A stretch of 64,000 bases of DNA. Origin: Arthrobacter gallicola. GTDB lineage: Bacteria; Actinomycetota; Actinomycetes; Actinomycetales; Micrococcaceae. The stretch spans positions 239,016 to 303,015 of the forward strand of contig NZ_JACSQD010000004.1 in NCBI RefSeq assembly GCF_014836775.1, in the 5' to 3' direction. Below the pieces are notes generated by a model that was given only the letters and a program-made list of their open reading frames with translations, did no database searches and was not told where the DNA came from. The translations under genes were made by a program, and so were the position numbers. Shown one piece after another: positions 34,184 through 44,992 of this stretch; positions within the stretch are counted from its first letter, which is position 1, and every line of letters begins with the position of its first letter.

Positions 34184-35176
34184 CTACAGCCGTGCCTTGG
34201 CGGCCAGCCCGGCCCGCGGATCTTCGCCCTTGGTTGCCTCAGCGAACGCCTCAACCGCGGCCTTCGCATCCTTGCTGAGGTGGGAGGGAACGGCGACGTC
34301 GACCGTCACCAGCAGGTCACCGTTGCCTTTGGAGGTATGGACGCCCCGGCCCTTAACGCGCAGTGTCCGCCCGGAGGGAGTGCCCGCGGGAACCTTGAGC
34401 TTGACCCGGTCTGCCGTCAGGGTGGGCACCTCGATCGTGGCGCCCAGGGCAGCCTCGGGGAAGGTGATGGGGACGTGGATGCGGATGTTGTTGCCATCCC
34501 GCACAAAGAAGTCATGCGGCGTGACATGCACCGTGACCATCAGGTCTCCGTTGCCGGCGGCACCGGGCATACCCTTGCCGCGGACCCGGATCTTCTGGCC
34601 GTCCTTCACCCCGGCGGGCACCCGCACCTCGACGACTTCACCGCTGGGCTCGCGCAGCCCGATCACGGTTCCGTTGATCGACCCGGCAAAGGAAATGGTG
34701 GTGCTGGCCGTCCGGTCCGCGCCCTTCTGCGGCGGCGCGGACGTAAAGCCGCCGCCAAATCCGCCGCCGCCAAACAGGTCGGCGAACTCCGGCGGGATGT
34801 TGCTGCCGCCGCCGGCGTTGAAGGAACTCCCCCGCCGGCTGCGTCCTGCGGACTGATTAAACAGGCCGCCGAAAATGTCCTCGAATCCTGCGCCGGCTCC
34901 CCCGGCGGGGCCTCCGCCGCCTGCCGTGAACCTGGCGCCGCTGCCCATGGCCCGGATGGCGTCATACTGCTGGCGTTCCTCGGGATCGGACAGCACCGAG
35001 TAGGCCTCGGAGACGTCCTTGAACATCTTCTCGGCAGAGGGATCATCCTGGTTCTGGTCCGGATGGTATTTGCGTGCCAGCTTCCGGTACGACTTCTTGA
35101 TGTCGGCTTCGGAAGCGTCCTTGGGAACACCCAGAATCTTGTAGAAATCCTTGTCGACCCAATCCTGACTAGCCAA
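34184..35176 (-). CDS. dnaJ: Chaperone DnaJ (zinc-finger-less, DnaJ1/CbpA type)
   Basis: A 330-residue J-domain protein that stimulates the DnaK ATPase. J domain at 9-75 with HPD (38-40), then a Gly/Phe-rich linker (about 85-155) and the C-terminal substrate-binding barrels. The four CxxCxGxG zinc-binding repeats of classical DnaJ are absent, making it a type II J protein, as usual for the copy in actinobacterial dnaK operons. The start codon is TTG at 35176 behind GGAAGGGG, which may lower its level relative to DnaK. Confidence 0.93.
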   Translation of the reverse strand: MASQDWVDKDFYKILGVPKDASEADIKKSYRKLARKYHPDQNQDDPSAEKMFKDVSEAYSVLSDPEERQQYDAIRAMGSGARFTAGGGGPAGGAGAGFEDIFGGLFNQSAGRSRRGSSFNAGGGSNIPPEFADLFGGGGFGGGFTSAPPQKGADRTASTTISFAGSINGTVIGLREPSGEVVEVRVPAGVKDGQKIRVRGKGMPGAAGNGDLMVTVHVTPHDFFVRDGNNIRIHVPITFPEAALGATIEVPTLTADRVKLKVPAGTPSGRTLRVKGRGVHTSKGNGDLLVTVDVAVPSHLSKDAKAAVEAFAEATKGEDPRAGLAAKARL

Positions 35177-35273
35177 TTGGTGTCCCCTTCCTTATGTCTT
35201 GCCTACAACGCTGGAACCGGCTCTCCACCGGCGATGCCCGGGGCCGCTGTCGCGCGGCCCCGGGCATCAACTG

Positions 35274-35894
35274 CTACTGCTCCGGAACGGAGACGATTAC
35301 CTGTGCCGCGCGGAGCACCCGGTCGTTCGCCTTGTATCCGGTGCGCAGGATCTGCGTAACGGTGTCCGACTGAACGTCCGGGCTCTGCTGCTGGATCAGG
35401 GCTTCGTGGATATTCGGGTCGAAGTCCACTCCGGTCTCATCGATCCGGCTCATGCCGTAACCCTTGAGCGTGTTTTCCAGCTTCACCGCGATCGAGGCGA
35501 AGGGACCTTCGGCGAGGTCCCCGTGCTGGCGGGCAGCCTCAATATCGTCCAGGACCGGCAGCAGGGAATTAAGCATTCCGATCACTGCCATTTCCCGGGC
35601 GACGTCGCGGTCCCGCTCCACCCGCTTGCGGTAGTTGACGTACTCAGCCTGCAGCCGAAGAAGGTCGTTGCGCAGTTCGAACGCTTCGGCCGAGCCTGCA
35701 TCTTCCTTCGCGCCGCTGCCGGCGCTGTTCAAGATCTCCTCGGCCTGGGACAGTGCGTCGCCCTCGGCCGCCGGAGCGCCCTCCGCAGCGGGCTGTGCGT
35801 CCGCTGCGGAGGAACCTGCCTGCTGCGACTGCGGATCCTCGTTCTCCTCCGGCTGGCCGGCGGGGTTCTGGTTTCCGTTGCCATTAGCAGCCAT
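35274..35894 (-). CDS. grpE: Nucleotide exchange factor GrpE
   Basis: A 206-residue DnaK nucleotide exchange factor. An acidic, low-complexity N-terminus (1-65, rich in Ala, Glu, Gln) is followed by the long dimerising helix with ELRNDLLRLQAEYVNYRKR and the C-terminal beta domain ending in DRVLRAAQVIVS. Length is normal for actinobacterial GrpE. It begins two bases after the dnaK stop, so expression is coupled to dnaK. Confidence 0.95.
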   Translation of the reverse strand: MAANGNGNQNPAGQPEENEDPQSQQAGSSAADAQPAAEGAPAAEGDALSQAEEILNSAGSGAKEDAGSAEAFELRNDLLRLQAEYVNYRKRVERDRDVAREMAVIGMLNSLLPVLDDIEAARQHGDLAEGPFASIAVKLENTLKGYGMSRIDETGVDFDPNIHEALIQQQSPDVQSDTVTQILRTGYKANDRVLRAAQVIVSVPEQ

Positions 35895-35896
35895 GA

Positions 35897-37877
<1,981 letters not shown>

Positions 37878-37910
37878 CTTTACTCCGTGCGGTTCTTTTG
37901 TCAACCAGAG

Positions 37911-37929
37911 TTGAGTGCCCCCGACTCAA
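37911..37929. promoter_or_regulatory. HAIR operator 1 upstream of dnaK (perfect core)
   Basis: TTGAGT-N7-ACTCAA, identical in core and flanking C to the clpB site. It is 34 bases further upstream than HAIR 2, so two repressor dimers may bind about 52 bases apart centre to centre. Confidence 0.9.
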
Positions 37930-38143
37930 CTCTTTGCTCTCAAGGTTCAGCGCTTCGTTGGAGTTCACTTTCCGGCCGGTCACACGCAGCTCCGGCCGGC
38001 CGCAGGCACTTCTTCTATGAAGGCACCGCCAGCGGGCACTGCACAAGGGTCCACGGAATCCTGTGGACGACGGCGCCCTATCCTCGCCTCCCCGGGCGGG
38101 GACACGCGGCGACTCAGAACCGGATCCCGTCCGGTCCTGCGCG
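37930..38143. other. Remainder of the dnaK-methyltransferase intergenic region
   Basis: Together with the HAIR sites this makes a 384-base divergent gap. Apart from a CGGCCGG-rich stretch near 37972-38000 I see no repeat, RNA or coding frame. The methyltransferase promoter box lies just to the right. Confidence 0.5.
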
Positions 38144-38149
38144 TATCGT
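38144..38149 (+). promoter_or_regulatory. -10 box of a probable leaderless promoter
   Basis: TATCGT 6 bases before the ATG at 38156, with no ribosome site. It supports 38156 over the frame start at 38063. Confidence 0.55.
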
Positions 38150-38155
38150 CCTGCT

Positions 38156-38959
38156 ATGCCCCAGGACACGTATTCGCACGGCCATCACCGCAGCGTCATC
38201 AGCGCCCACGCCACCCGGACGGCGGAAGACTCCGCCGGATACCTCGTCCCGCACCTTCGCCCGGGCCTCAGCATTCTCGACGTCGGCTGCGGCCCCGGCA
38301 GTATCACCCTGGATTTCGCGGACCTGGTGGCACCGGGACAGGTCACCGGGCTGGACCGTTCGGAGGACGTTCTTCTCCAGGCCCGGGCACTCGCCGCCGA
38401 GCGCGGCACGGCGAACGCGGAGTTCCTCTCCGGGAATGTTTATGACCTGGATTTTCCGGATGACACGTTCGACGTCGTTCACGCCCACCAGGTGCTGCAG
38501 CACCTCACCGATCCGGTGGCCGCACTGCATGAAATGCGCCGGGTCACCCGGCCGGGCGGAGTTGTGGCCGTGCGGGACGCCGATTACCACGGTATGAGCT
38601 GGTACCCCGAGATTCCGGAGCTGGCGGAGTGGATGGAGACCTACCAGCAGATCGCCCGCGGCAACGGCGCCGAGCCCGACGCCGGACGCCGGTTGATCAG
38701 CTGGGCGCTGGACGCCGGCTTCACCGAATTCCTGCCCTCCTCAACCAACTGGGTTTATGCCACGCCGGACCGCCGCCAGTGGTTCTCCGGCACCTGGTCC
38801 CAGCGGGTCCTCCATTCCGCGTTCGCCGATCAGGCCCTCGAACGCGGGCTCGCCTCGCAGAAGGATCTGGAAAGGATGGCATCCGGCTGGAAACGCTGGG
38901 CTGAGGCACCGGAGGGCTGGTTCCTGGTTCCCAGCGGGGAGCTCCTCGCCCGGGCCTGA
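38156..38959 (+). CDS. SAM-dependent class I methyltransferase
   Basis: A 267-residue methyltransferase with a Rossmann core: motif I LDVGCGPGS (about 46-54), the acidic GLDRSEDVLLQA segment of motif II, and the VHAHQVLQHL and RPGGVVAVRD motifs of UbiE/Methyltransf_11 proteins. The C-terminal third, rich in aromatic residues, probably forms the substrate cap. The substrate is not evident; close relatives are annotated only as methyltransferase domain proteins. It stands alone, divergent from dnaK and 44 bases before the phosphatase gene, which has its own promoter box. Confidence 0.88.
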   Translation: MPQDTYSHGHHRSVISAHATRTAEDSAGYLVPHLRPGLSILDVGCGPGSITLDFADLVAPGQVTGLDRSEDVLLQARALAAERGTANAEFLSGNVYDLDFPDDTFDVVHAHQVLQHLTDPVAALHEMRRVTRPGGVVAVRDADYHGMSWYPEIPELAEWMETYQQIARGNGAEPDAGRRLISWALDAGFTEFLPSSTNWVYATPDRRQWFSGTWSQRVLHSAFADQALERGLASQKDLERMASGWKRWAEAPEGWFLVPSGELLARA

Positions 38960-38991
38960 ACACCGCTGCCCCGGCCCGCCCAGCCGCTGGG

Positions 38992-38997
38992 TACGCT
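38992..38997 (+). promoter_or_regulatory. -10 box of a probable leaderless promoter
   Basis: TACGCT 6 bases before the ATG at 39004, with no ribosome site. Confidence 0.6.
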
Positions 38998-39003
38998 TAA
39001 CCG

Positions 39004-39510
39004 ATGTACCGCATCATCACGGTCTGCACCGGAAACATCTGCCGTTCACCCATGGCCCAGTTCTGCCTCTCCCGCGCCTTCAGCGACGCCGGACTCGCGG
39101 AGAGGGTTGCGGTGGACTCAGCCGGTGTCACCGGCTGGGAAGCCGGCCGCCCGATGGACCCCCGCACCGCCGCCGAGCTGCTCCAGCACAACTTCCCCAA
39201 ACAACCGCTGGAGAGCTTCCGGGCCAGGGCCTTTGAAGCGCAGTGGTACCGCAGCCGGGACCTCATCCTGGCCCTGGACGACGGCCATCTGAACCATCTG
39301 CTGGCCGAAGCGCCGACGTCCGAACAGGACAAAATCCGGATGCTGCGCAGCTTCGACCCGGCCGCCGCGGAGCTGCCGGCGAACCAGCAGGGCATTGACG
39401 ATCCCTGGTACGGCGACATGACCGACTTTGATTCCTCCTACGCCCTGATCCAGGCTGCGGTCCCCGGCGTGGTGGACTTTGTCCGCAGCGCGCTGGCGGA
39501 GCGGCACTGA
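39004..39510 (+). CDS. Low-molecular-weight protein tyrosine phosphatase
   Basis: A 168-residue phosphatase. The phosphate-binding loop CTGNICRS (C8 to S15) has the catalytic cysteine C8 and arginine R14 of the CX5R motif. The general acid lies in IDDPWYG (D133). Such enzymes dephosphorylate tyrosine on proteins, or act on kinases of capsule synthesis, or resemble arsenate reductases; the Trp-Tyr after DP is typical of actinobacterial phosphatases. The gene is probably leaderless. Its stop overlaps the start of the kinase-PabB fusion by one base (TGATG), so the two are translated together. Confidence 0.9.
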   Translation: MYRIITVCTGNICRSPMAQFCLSRAFSDAGLAERVAVDSAGVTGWEAGRPMDPRTAAELLQHNFPKQPLESFRARAFEAQWYRSRDLILALDDGHLNHLLAEAPTSEQDKIRMLRSFDPAAAELPANQQGIDDPWYGDMTDFDSSYALIQAAVPGVVDFVRSALAERH

Positions 39511-41735
39511 TGTCCCCTGCGCCGAAGCGCCCGCTCCTGATTGCAGTTGACGGCTTTTCCGGAGCAGGAAAAACCAGCCTGGCGCTGGAACTGGCGGCTG
39601 AGCTGCGCGCGCACCGCACGGTTGCCGTGTTTCATCTGGAGGATATTTATCCGGGCTGGGACGGCTTGGCAGCCGGCATGGACTATTACCGCCGCCGCGT
39701 CCTGGAACCGCTGGTCCGGGGCGGCAGCGCGCACTGGCAGTCCTGGGACTGGGTGGAAGGCCGGTACAGCACGCAGCACACCACCGAACCGGCGGACATT
39801 GTGATCTTCGAAGGAGTCGGAGCCGGGCACCGGTCCGCCCGGGGAATGCTGGATGCGGTCCTGTGGATTCAGGCCCCCGAATCCGTCCGCCGGGATCGTG
39901 CCCTGGCCCGCGACGGGGACACGTATGCTCCGCACTGGGACCGCTGGGCCGCGCAGGAAGCGGCCTGGGCTGCGGGCGACCCGGTGTCCTCCGCAGCTGA
40001 CGTGCTGGTCCGGAACGAGCCGGCCGCAGATCCTTCCTCACTCGACAACAACATCGGAAGCCCTGCACCAGCGGCGCAGCCTGAACCCGCGGCGTCCCCG
40101 GTGCACGCGCAGCAGGTGCCGCTGCCGCGTTTCGTGCTGCGCGCCCTGGCAGCGCTGCCGCTGCCCTCCCCCGGACTGGGCCTGCCCCGTCCGGACCTGC
40201 AGGTTCAGGTACAGACGGTCGACGGCGCTCCGGACCCGTCGACGCTGTTCGCTGAACTGTTCGGCGGCTCACCCAACGCCGTCTGGCTGGACAGTTCCGA
40301 CGCCGGTTCCGCCGGCGGCAGCCCTGGCGGGCGCAGCCGGTTCAGCATCATGGCGGACGACGGCGGCCTCCCGGGCCGGCACGCGGAGCACACTGCGGGA
40401 CTGACCACCATCACGCATGGACCCGTGACCACCCGCATCCCGGGACCGTTTTTCCGCTGGCTGGACCGCGAATGGGGTGAGCTGCAGGCACCGGCCCCCG
40501 ACGGGATGGCCTGCCCGTTCGCCCTGGGCTGGCTGGGTTTCCTCGGTTACGAACTCAAGCGTGAAACCGGCGGAGCGGACACCGGCGGACCAGGACCGGA
40601 CGCAGCGCTGATCTTCGCCGGACGTGCCGTTGTCCTGGACCATGCCGCCGGAACGGTCCATCTGCTGACTCTCCGGGACTCGTTTTTCGAGAATCCGTCC
40701 GGCGGCTTTTCGGGGCATCACCAAAACACGGATGGTGACGCAGCGGACCCGGACGAAGGGTGGCTCGCCAAGGCATCCGCCGCCGTCGCCACCGCCAGCC
40801 GGACCGCTAAGGCTGCCGCCGCCCGTTCCAGGCCCGCGCAGACACCCGCGTTCCTGCCCGGCAGCGCACCAATCTTCACTTTCCGGGACAGCCGCGAAGA
40901 GTACCTGGCCAAGGTGCGCCGGTCGCAGCTGGAAATCGCGGAGGGCAACACCTACGAGGTCTGCCTGACAACTTCCCTGCATGCCGCCCTGCCCGCACCG
41001 CTGACTCCGGCGGGTGTGCTGGAGCTGTACGCCTCGCTGCGCCGGCACAGTCCCGCGCCGTTCGCGTCGCTGCTCCGGCTGGGCCGGCTCACCCTGGCGG
41101 GCACCTCGCCGGAACGGTTCCTGCGGGTTGGCGCGGACGGGAGGCTGCGTGCGGAGCCGATCAAGGGCACCCGCCCGCGCGGGCAGAACCCGGCAGCGGA
41201 TGCCGCACTGCGGGAAGACCTGCTGGAGAGCGAAAAGGACCGCGCGGAGAACATCATGATTGTGGACCTGATGCGCAATGACCTCTCCCGGCTGGCGGTG
41301 GCCGGTTCGGTGACCGTTCCGCGGTTGTGTGTGGTGGAGAGTTATGCCACCGTGCACCAGCTGGTCAGCACCGTGGATGCGCAGCTCGTCCCGGATGCCA
41401 GCCGCGCCGAAGCCGTGGCCGCTGCCTTCCCGGCCGGGTCGATGACCGGGGCGCCGAAGACCAGCACCATGGCGATTCTTGACGAGCTGGAAGCCGCGCC
41501 GCGGGGTGCCTATTCCGGTGCCGTGGGCTACTTTTCGCTGACCGGTGCGGCAGACCTCTCCGTTGTGATCCGCACGCTGGTTCTCAGCCCGTCCCCGGAC
41601 GGCGGCCTGGACCTGAGCCTGGGCGTGGGCGGCGCGGTCACCGCCGGATCCGACCCGGACGCCGAATGGGAAGAAGTGCGCACCAAGGCCCGTGGCGTCC
41701 TGGGCGCACTCGGCTCCGACGTTCCGGCCGGGTAG
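39510..41735 (+). CDS. pabB: Fusion of P-loop (uridine kinase-like) domain and aminodeoxychorismate synthase PabB
   Basis: A 741-residue two-part protein. Residues 1-175 form a P-loop phosphotransferase with Walker A GFSGAGKTS (15-23), the LEDIYPGWDG motif and IVIFEGVGAG, resembling uridine kinase-like enzymes. A Pro/Ala-rich linker (175-240) leads to a chorismate-binding domain. Its PIKGT motif (K552) carries the lysine that marks PabB rather than TrpE (PIAGT), and AGSMTGAPK is also present. PabB with PabA makes 4-amino-4-deoxychorismate for folate. No glutamine amidotransferase domain is fused; pabC lies 1.5 kb downstream. The role of the kinase-like part is unknown. Confidence 0.88.
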   Translation: MSPAPKRPLLIAVDGFSGAGKTSLALELAAELRAHRTVAVFHLEDIYPGWDGLAAGMDYYRRRVLEPLVRGGSAHWQSWDWVEGRYSTQHTTEPADIVIFEGVGAGHRSARGMLDAVLWIQAPESVRRDRALARDGDTYAPHWDRWAAQEAAWAAGDPVSSAADVLVRNEPAADPSSLDNNIGSPAPAAQPEPAASPVHAQQVPLPRFVLRALAALPLPSPGLGLPRPDLQVQVQTVDGAPDPSTLFAELFGGSPNAVWLDSSDAGSAGGSPGGRSRFSIMADDGGLPGRHAEHTAGLTTITHGPVTTRIPGPFFRWLDREWGELQAPAPDGMACPFALGWLGFLGYELKRETGGADTGGPGPDAALIFAGRAVVLDHAAGTVHLLTLRDSFFENPSGGFSGHHQNTDGDAADPDEGWLAKASAAVATASRTAKAAAARSRPAQTPAFLPGSAPIFTFRDSREEYLAKVRRSQLEIAEGNTYEVCLTTSLHAALPAPLTPAGVLELYASLRRHSPAPFASLLRLGRLTLAGTSPERFLRVGADGRLRAEPIKGTRPRGQNPAADAALREDLLESEKDRAENIMIVDLMRNDLSRLAVAGSVTVPRLCVVESYATVHQLVSTVDAQLVPDASRAEAVAAAFPAGSMTGAPKTSTMAILDELEAAPRGAYSGAVGYFSLTGAADLSVVIRTLVLSPSPDGGLDLSLGVGGAVTAGSDPDAEWEEVRTKARGVLGALGSDVPAG

Positions 41736-41739
41736 CCGG

Positions 41740-43206
41740 CTACTGCAGGGTGGCGGTCAGCCGCGCGACGTTATCGATGTACCGCTGCCACAGCGGCCGG
41801 TTCCGCCACTCCTCCAAGACCAGTTCCTTGGACAGGTTCCGGTAGGTGTCCTCGATCTGACGCATCTTTTCGACGATGTTTCCGCCGTACATCATCATGG
41901 ACACTTCAAGGTTCAGCGAGAAGGACCGCATGTCCATGTTGGACGAGCCCAGGACGGCGACGTCGTTGTCCACGGTGAAGTGCTTGGCGTGCAGCACCAG
42001 CGGCGCCGGGTACAGCCAGATCCGGATACCCGATTCCAGCAGGGCCTCATAGTAGGAGCGCTGGGCGTGATCCACCAGGAACTGGTCCCCTCGCTCGGAG
42101 ACAAACAGTTCCACCTGCACGCCGCGCTGCGCCGCCGTCGTAATCGCGTACAGCAGCGAATCGTCCGGAACGAAGTAGGGGCTGGTGATGGAGATCCGTT
42201 CCGAAGCGGAGTAGATCAGCGAGGTGAAGAGCCGCAGGTTGTTTTCCGTGGTGAAACCCGGTCCGCTGGGAACCACCTGGCAGGTGACGTCCCCGGGCTC
42301 GTAGGTCCACTCGTACAGGCTGAGCTCGCGCTCGAGGTTCTCATCGGTCTCCATGTTCCAGTCGGTGGCGAAGACGACGTTGATTTCGTCGACCGCGGGA
42401 CCCTCGAGCCGGCACATCAGTTCCACCCATTTGCGGCCGAGCCGGTGGTTGCCGGGCTTGCGGTACCCCGGTTCCACCAGGTTCTGTGACCCGGTGAAGC
42501 CCAGAACACCGTCGACCACCAGGATCTTGCGGTGGTTGCGCAGGTCCGGACGGCGCCAGTGTCCGCGCAGCGGCTGGATGGGCAGCATCGGATGCCACTG
42601 GATGGCGCTGGACTTCAGTTCTTTGAGCAGCTGGCGGTACCCCTTCACCCGCAGCGTTCCAATGTGGTCGAACAGGAGCCGTACCTTGACCCCCCGGCCC
42701 GCTGCGTCCTTCAGGGCCGCGAAGAAATCCCGGGTGACGGCGTCGTAGCTCATGATGTAGAACTCGACGTGGACGTAACTCTCCGCGGTACGGACCGCCT
42801 CAGTCATCTCGCGGATGGACTGCTCATAGTCCCGCTGCAGCTCCACCTTGTTGCCGTCCAGGCTGGGCAGCGAGCCCAGCCGCCGGTTCAGCTCGACGGC
42901 GGACATTACCCATTCCGGGCCCAGATAGGAACTGGATTGGGCTTCCAGCTCGCGGGTGTTGTCGCGGACCCTGCGGTTGATGAGGGTCTGGCGCTCCACA
43001 CGCTGTTCAGAAAGGCGGTGATTACCGAACAGAGTGAACAGGATGATGCCAGGAACCGGCAGGAAGAAGATGCACAGCAACCAGGCCATGGCTGTGGTGG
43101 GCCGGCGGTTTCCGGGGACCACGCCCAGGGCGATGATCCGGATCGCGAAGTCCAGGATCGTTAAAACCGTCGCCAGCCAGTTCGGAGTCGTAACCGTCCA
43201 CCACAC
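41740..43206 (-). CDS. cls: Cardiolipin synthase (phospholipase D type)
   Basis: A 488-residue membrane enzyme joining two phosphatidylglycerol molecules, or phosphatidylglycerol and another lipid. Two N-terminal membrane segments (about 6-26 and 40-60) precede two PLD domains with the HxKxxxxD motifs HRKILVVDG and HAKHFTVDND. The GTG at 43206 is chosen because GGAGGG precedes it at a workable distance and it gives the usual short cytosolic start; the longer frame overlaps the divergent pabC. It ends four bases after the convergent pabB stop. Confidence 0.92.
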   Translation of the reverse strand: MWWTVTTPNWLATVLTILDFAIRIIALGVVPGNRRPTTAMAWLLCIFFLPVPGIILFTLFGNHRLSEQRVERQTLINRRVRDNTRELEAQSSSYLGPEWVMSAVELNRRLGSLPSLDGNKVELQRDYEQSIREMTEAVRTAESYVHVEFYIMSYDAVTRDFFAALKDAAGRGVKVRLLFDHIGTLRVKGYRQLLKELKSSAIQWHPMLPIQPLRGHWRRPDLRNHRKILVVDGVLGFTGSQNLVEPGYRKPGNHRLGRKWVELMCRLEGPAVDEINVVFATDWNMETDENLERELSLYEWTYEPGDVTCQVVPSGPGFTTENNLRLFTSLIYSASERISITSPYFVPDDSLLYAITTAAQRGVQVELFVSERGDQFLVDHAQRSYYEALLESGIRIWLYPAPLVLHAKHFTVDNDVAVLGSSNMDMRSFSLNLEVSMMMYGGNIVEKMRQIEDTYRNLSKELVLEEWRNRPLWQRYIDNVARLTATLQ

Positions 43207-43284
43207 GCTTCTTTTCCCTCCAACAGGCCGAACGTCCCCCCAGCCTAGTCGGCTGGGGACCCTGGTTGTGGCCCGCGGGCACAC

Positions 43285-43290
43285 TACGCT
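43285..43290 (+). promoter_or_regulatory. -10 box of a probable leaderless promoter (pabC)
   Basis: TACGCT 7 bases before the ATG at 43298, with no ribosome site. It supports 43298 over upstream starts that lie inside cls. Confidence 0.55.
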
Positions 43291-43297
43291 GGGACGC

Positions 43298-44173
43298 ATG
43301 AGTGTTTTGGTTTTTCTCGATCCCGCTTTCCCATCCGGCCGCGTGGCCGATGCCTCCGTTCCGCAGCTGCTTGCGACTGACCTCGGCGCTACCCGGGGAG
43401 ACGGGGTTTTCGAATCCATGCTGGCGGTGGACGGTCACCCGCGGAAGCTTGCATCCCATCTGAGCCGGATGGCGGGATCAGCTTCAGCCCTGGGCCTGGA
43501 GTTCCCTTCGGCGGACACATGGGAACCTGCAATCGGCACTGCCCTGGCCGAATTCACGCGGAAGTACGGGGATCAGCAGGCCGTTGTGAAGCTGCTCCTG
43601 ACCCGCGGGCCTGAAGGCGCTGACCGCCCGACGGCCTGGGTCCAGGCGTCCCCGGTGCCGGCGTCCGCTGCCGAACAGCGGCAGACCGGGCTCGATGTGC
43701 TGCTGCTGGAACGCGGATATGACAGCACGTTGGCCGAGCGGGCCCCCTGGCTGCTCCTCGGTTCCAAGACGCTCTCCTACGCCGTAAATATGGCCGCGAT
43801 CCGCTACGCCCGGGAGCACGGAGCCGACGATGTGATCTTTACCTCTTCGGACGGACTGGTCCTGGAAGGACCCACCTCCACAGTGGTTCTGGCCGAGGTC
43901 AAGGACGGAGTGAAGACCCTCCTGACCCCGGAGCTGGAGAGCGGGATCCTTCCTGGCACCACCCAGAGTGCCCTGTTCGACGCCGCCGCCAAGTCCGGCT
44001 GGCAGCTCGGCTACGGCCCCTTGCGGCCGGAGCGCCTCCGGCAGGCCGACGGCGTGTGGCTGGTTTCCAGCATTCGGCTGCTCGCACCGGTGAAGTCAAT
44101 CGACGGTAATGCCATTCCCGTGTCACCGGAGCTGACGGCGGAGCTTGCAGCCCTGGTGGAAACCGTCCTGTAA
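43298..44173 (+). CDS. pabC: Aminodeoxychorismate lyase (PLP-dependent, class IV)
   Basis: A 291-residue fold-type IV PLP enzyme. The N-terminal TRGDGVFESM segment and the lysine in LGSKTLSY (K157), which forms the Schiff base, are present, followed by DGLVLEGPTSTV, ILPGTTQSALF and a C-terminal LVSSIRLLAPV. These features fit 4-amino-4-deoxychorismate lyase, which releases p-aminobenzoate, the step after the PabB fusion encoded 1.5 kb upstream on the same strand. Branched-chain or D-amino acid aminotransferases share the fold and cannot be fully excluded. Confidence 0.85.
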   Translation: MSVLVFLDPAFPSGRVADASVPQLLATDLGATRGDGVFESMLAVDGHPRKLASHLSRMAGSASALGLEFPSADTWEPAIGTALAEFTRKYGDQQAVVKLLLTRGPEGADRPTAWVQASPVPASAAEQRQTGLDVLLLERGYDSTLAERAPWLLLGSKTLSYAVNMAAIRYAREHGADDVIFTSSDGLVLEGPTSTVVLAEVKDGVKTLLTPELESGILPGTTQSALFDAAAKSGWQLGYGPLRPERLRQADGVWLVSSIRLLAPVKSIDGNAIPVSPELTAELAALVETVL

Positions 44174-44179
44174 CCGCAC

Positions 44180-44992
44180 CTAGGTCAGGATGAAGTTGTA
44201 GGTTCCCGCCACCACAGCCGCAGCCACCGCGGCAGCGGCCAAGCCCACACCGTAGAGCAGCACCCAGACATCCACGCGGCTAAACGTGGAGGTCCGGGCC
44301 CAGGTCCGGGGTCCTCCGCCGAATCCGCGGGCCTCCATCGCCACGGCCAGCCGCGTGGCGCGGCGGATTGCCTGCACCAGCAGGGCCAAACCCTGGCCCA
44401 GCAGATTCCGGAACCGTCCCAGCGGTCCGCCCGCCGTGTCAGCTCCGCGGGCATGGCGGGCCAGTCCCAGGGTGCGCCATTCCTCCACCAGCAGTCCCAC
44501 CAGCCGCATCGCGGCCAGCGCACCGAGCACAAACCTGGCGGGCAGATGCAGCCGCTGGGCCAGTGCGTCGGCAAGGTCAGTGGGATCGGTGGACACGAGG
44601 AGGAAGATTCCCGGCAGGGCAATGGCGAGGCCGCGCAGTCCAATGGCAATACCGGCGGCCACGGAATCGGTGGTGAACAGCAGCGGACCTGCGTGCAGCA
44701 CAACGCTTCCGGTCTTTTCCGCCAGCAGTGCGGTTCCGTAGGCGCCAATGGCCGCCGCGATGATCAGGGGCCAGATCCGTTTCAGCAGCGTCCAGGGATG
44801 GATGCGCAGCAGCGGGAGCAGCAGCAGTTCCCCGGCCAGCACCACCGTGGCGCTGACCCAGTCAACCGTGAGCAGCACAGCCGCTGTCACAGCTACCGCC
44901 GCCGCCAGCGTGGACAGGGGGTTCGCAGCGGACAGAGCCGAGTCACGAGTGCTGCCTGCCACCGTGCCGGGACGCAGGGTAACCGCACTCAT
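44180..44992 (-). CDS. ykoC: ECF transporter transmembrane subunit (EcfT, YkoC-like)
   Basis: A 270-residue energy-coupling-factor T component with about five membrane segments. The two cytosolic coupling helices that contact the ATPases appear around residues 130-190 (LAQRLHLPARFVLGALAAMR and WRTLGLARHAR). It begins inside the end of the ATPase gene, so it is the last gene of the three-gene operon behind the TPP riboswitch, and serves the HMP-type S component YkoE. Confidence 0.88.
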   Translation of the reverse strand: MSAVTLRPGTVAGSTRDSALSAANPLSTLAAAVAVTAAVLLTVDWVSATVVLAGELLLLPLLRIHPWTLLKRIWPLIIAAAIGAYGTALLAEKTGSVVLHAGPLLFTTDSVAAGIAIGLRGLAIALPGIFLLVSTDPTDLADALAQRLHLPARFVLGALAAMRLVGLLVEEWRTLGLARHARGADTAGGPLGRFRNLLGQGLALLVQAIRRATRLAVAMEARGFGGGPRTWARTSTFSRVDVWVLLYGVGLAAAAVAAAVVAGTYNFILT

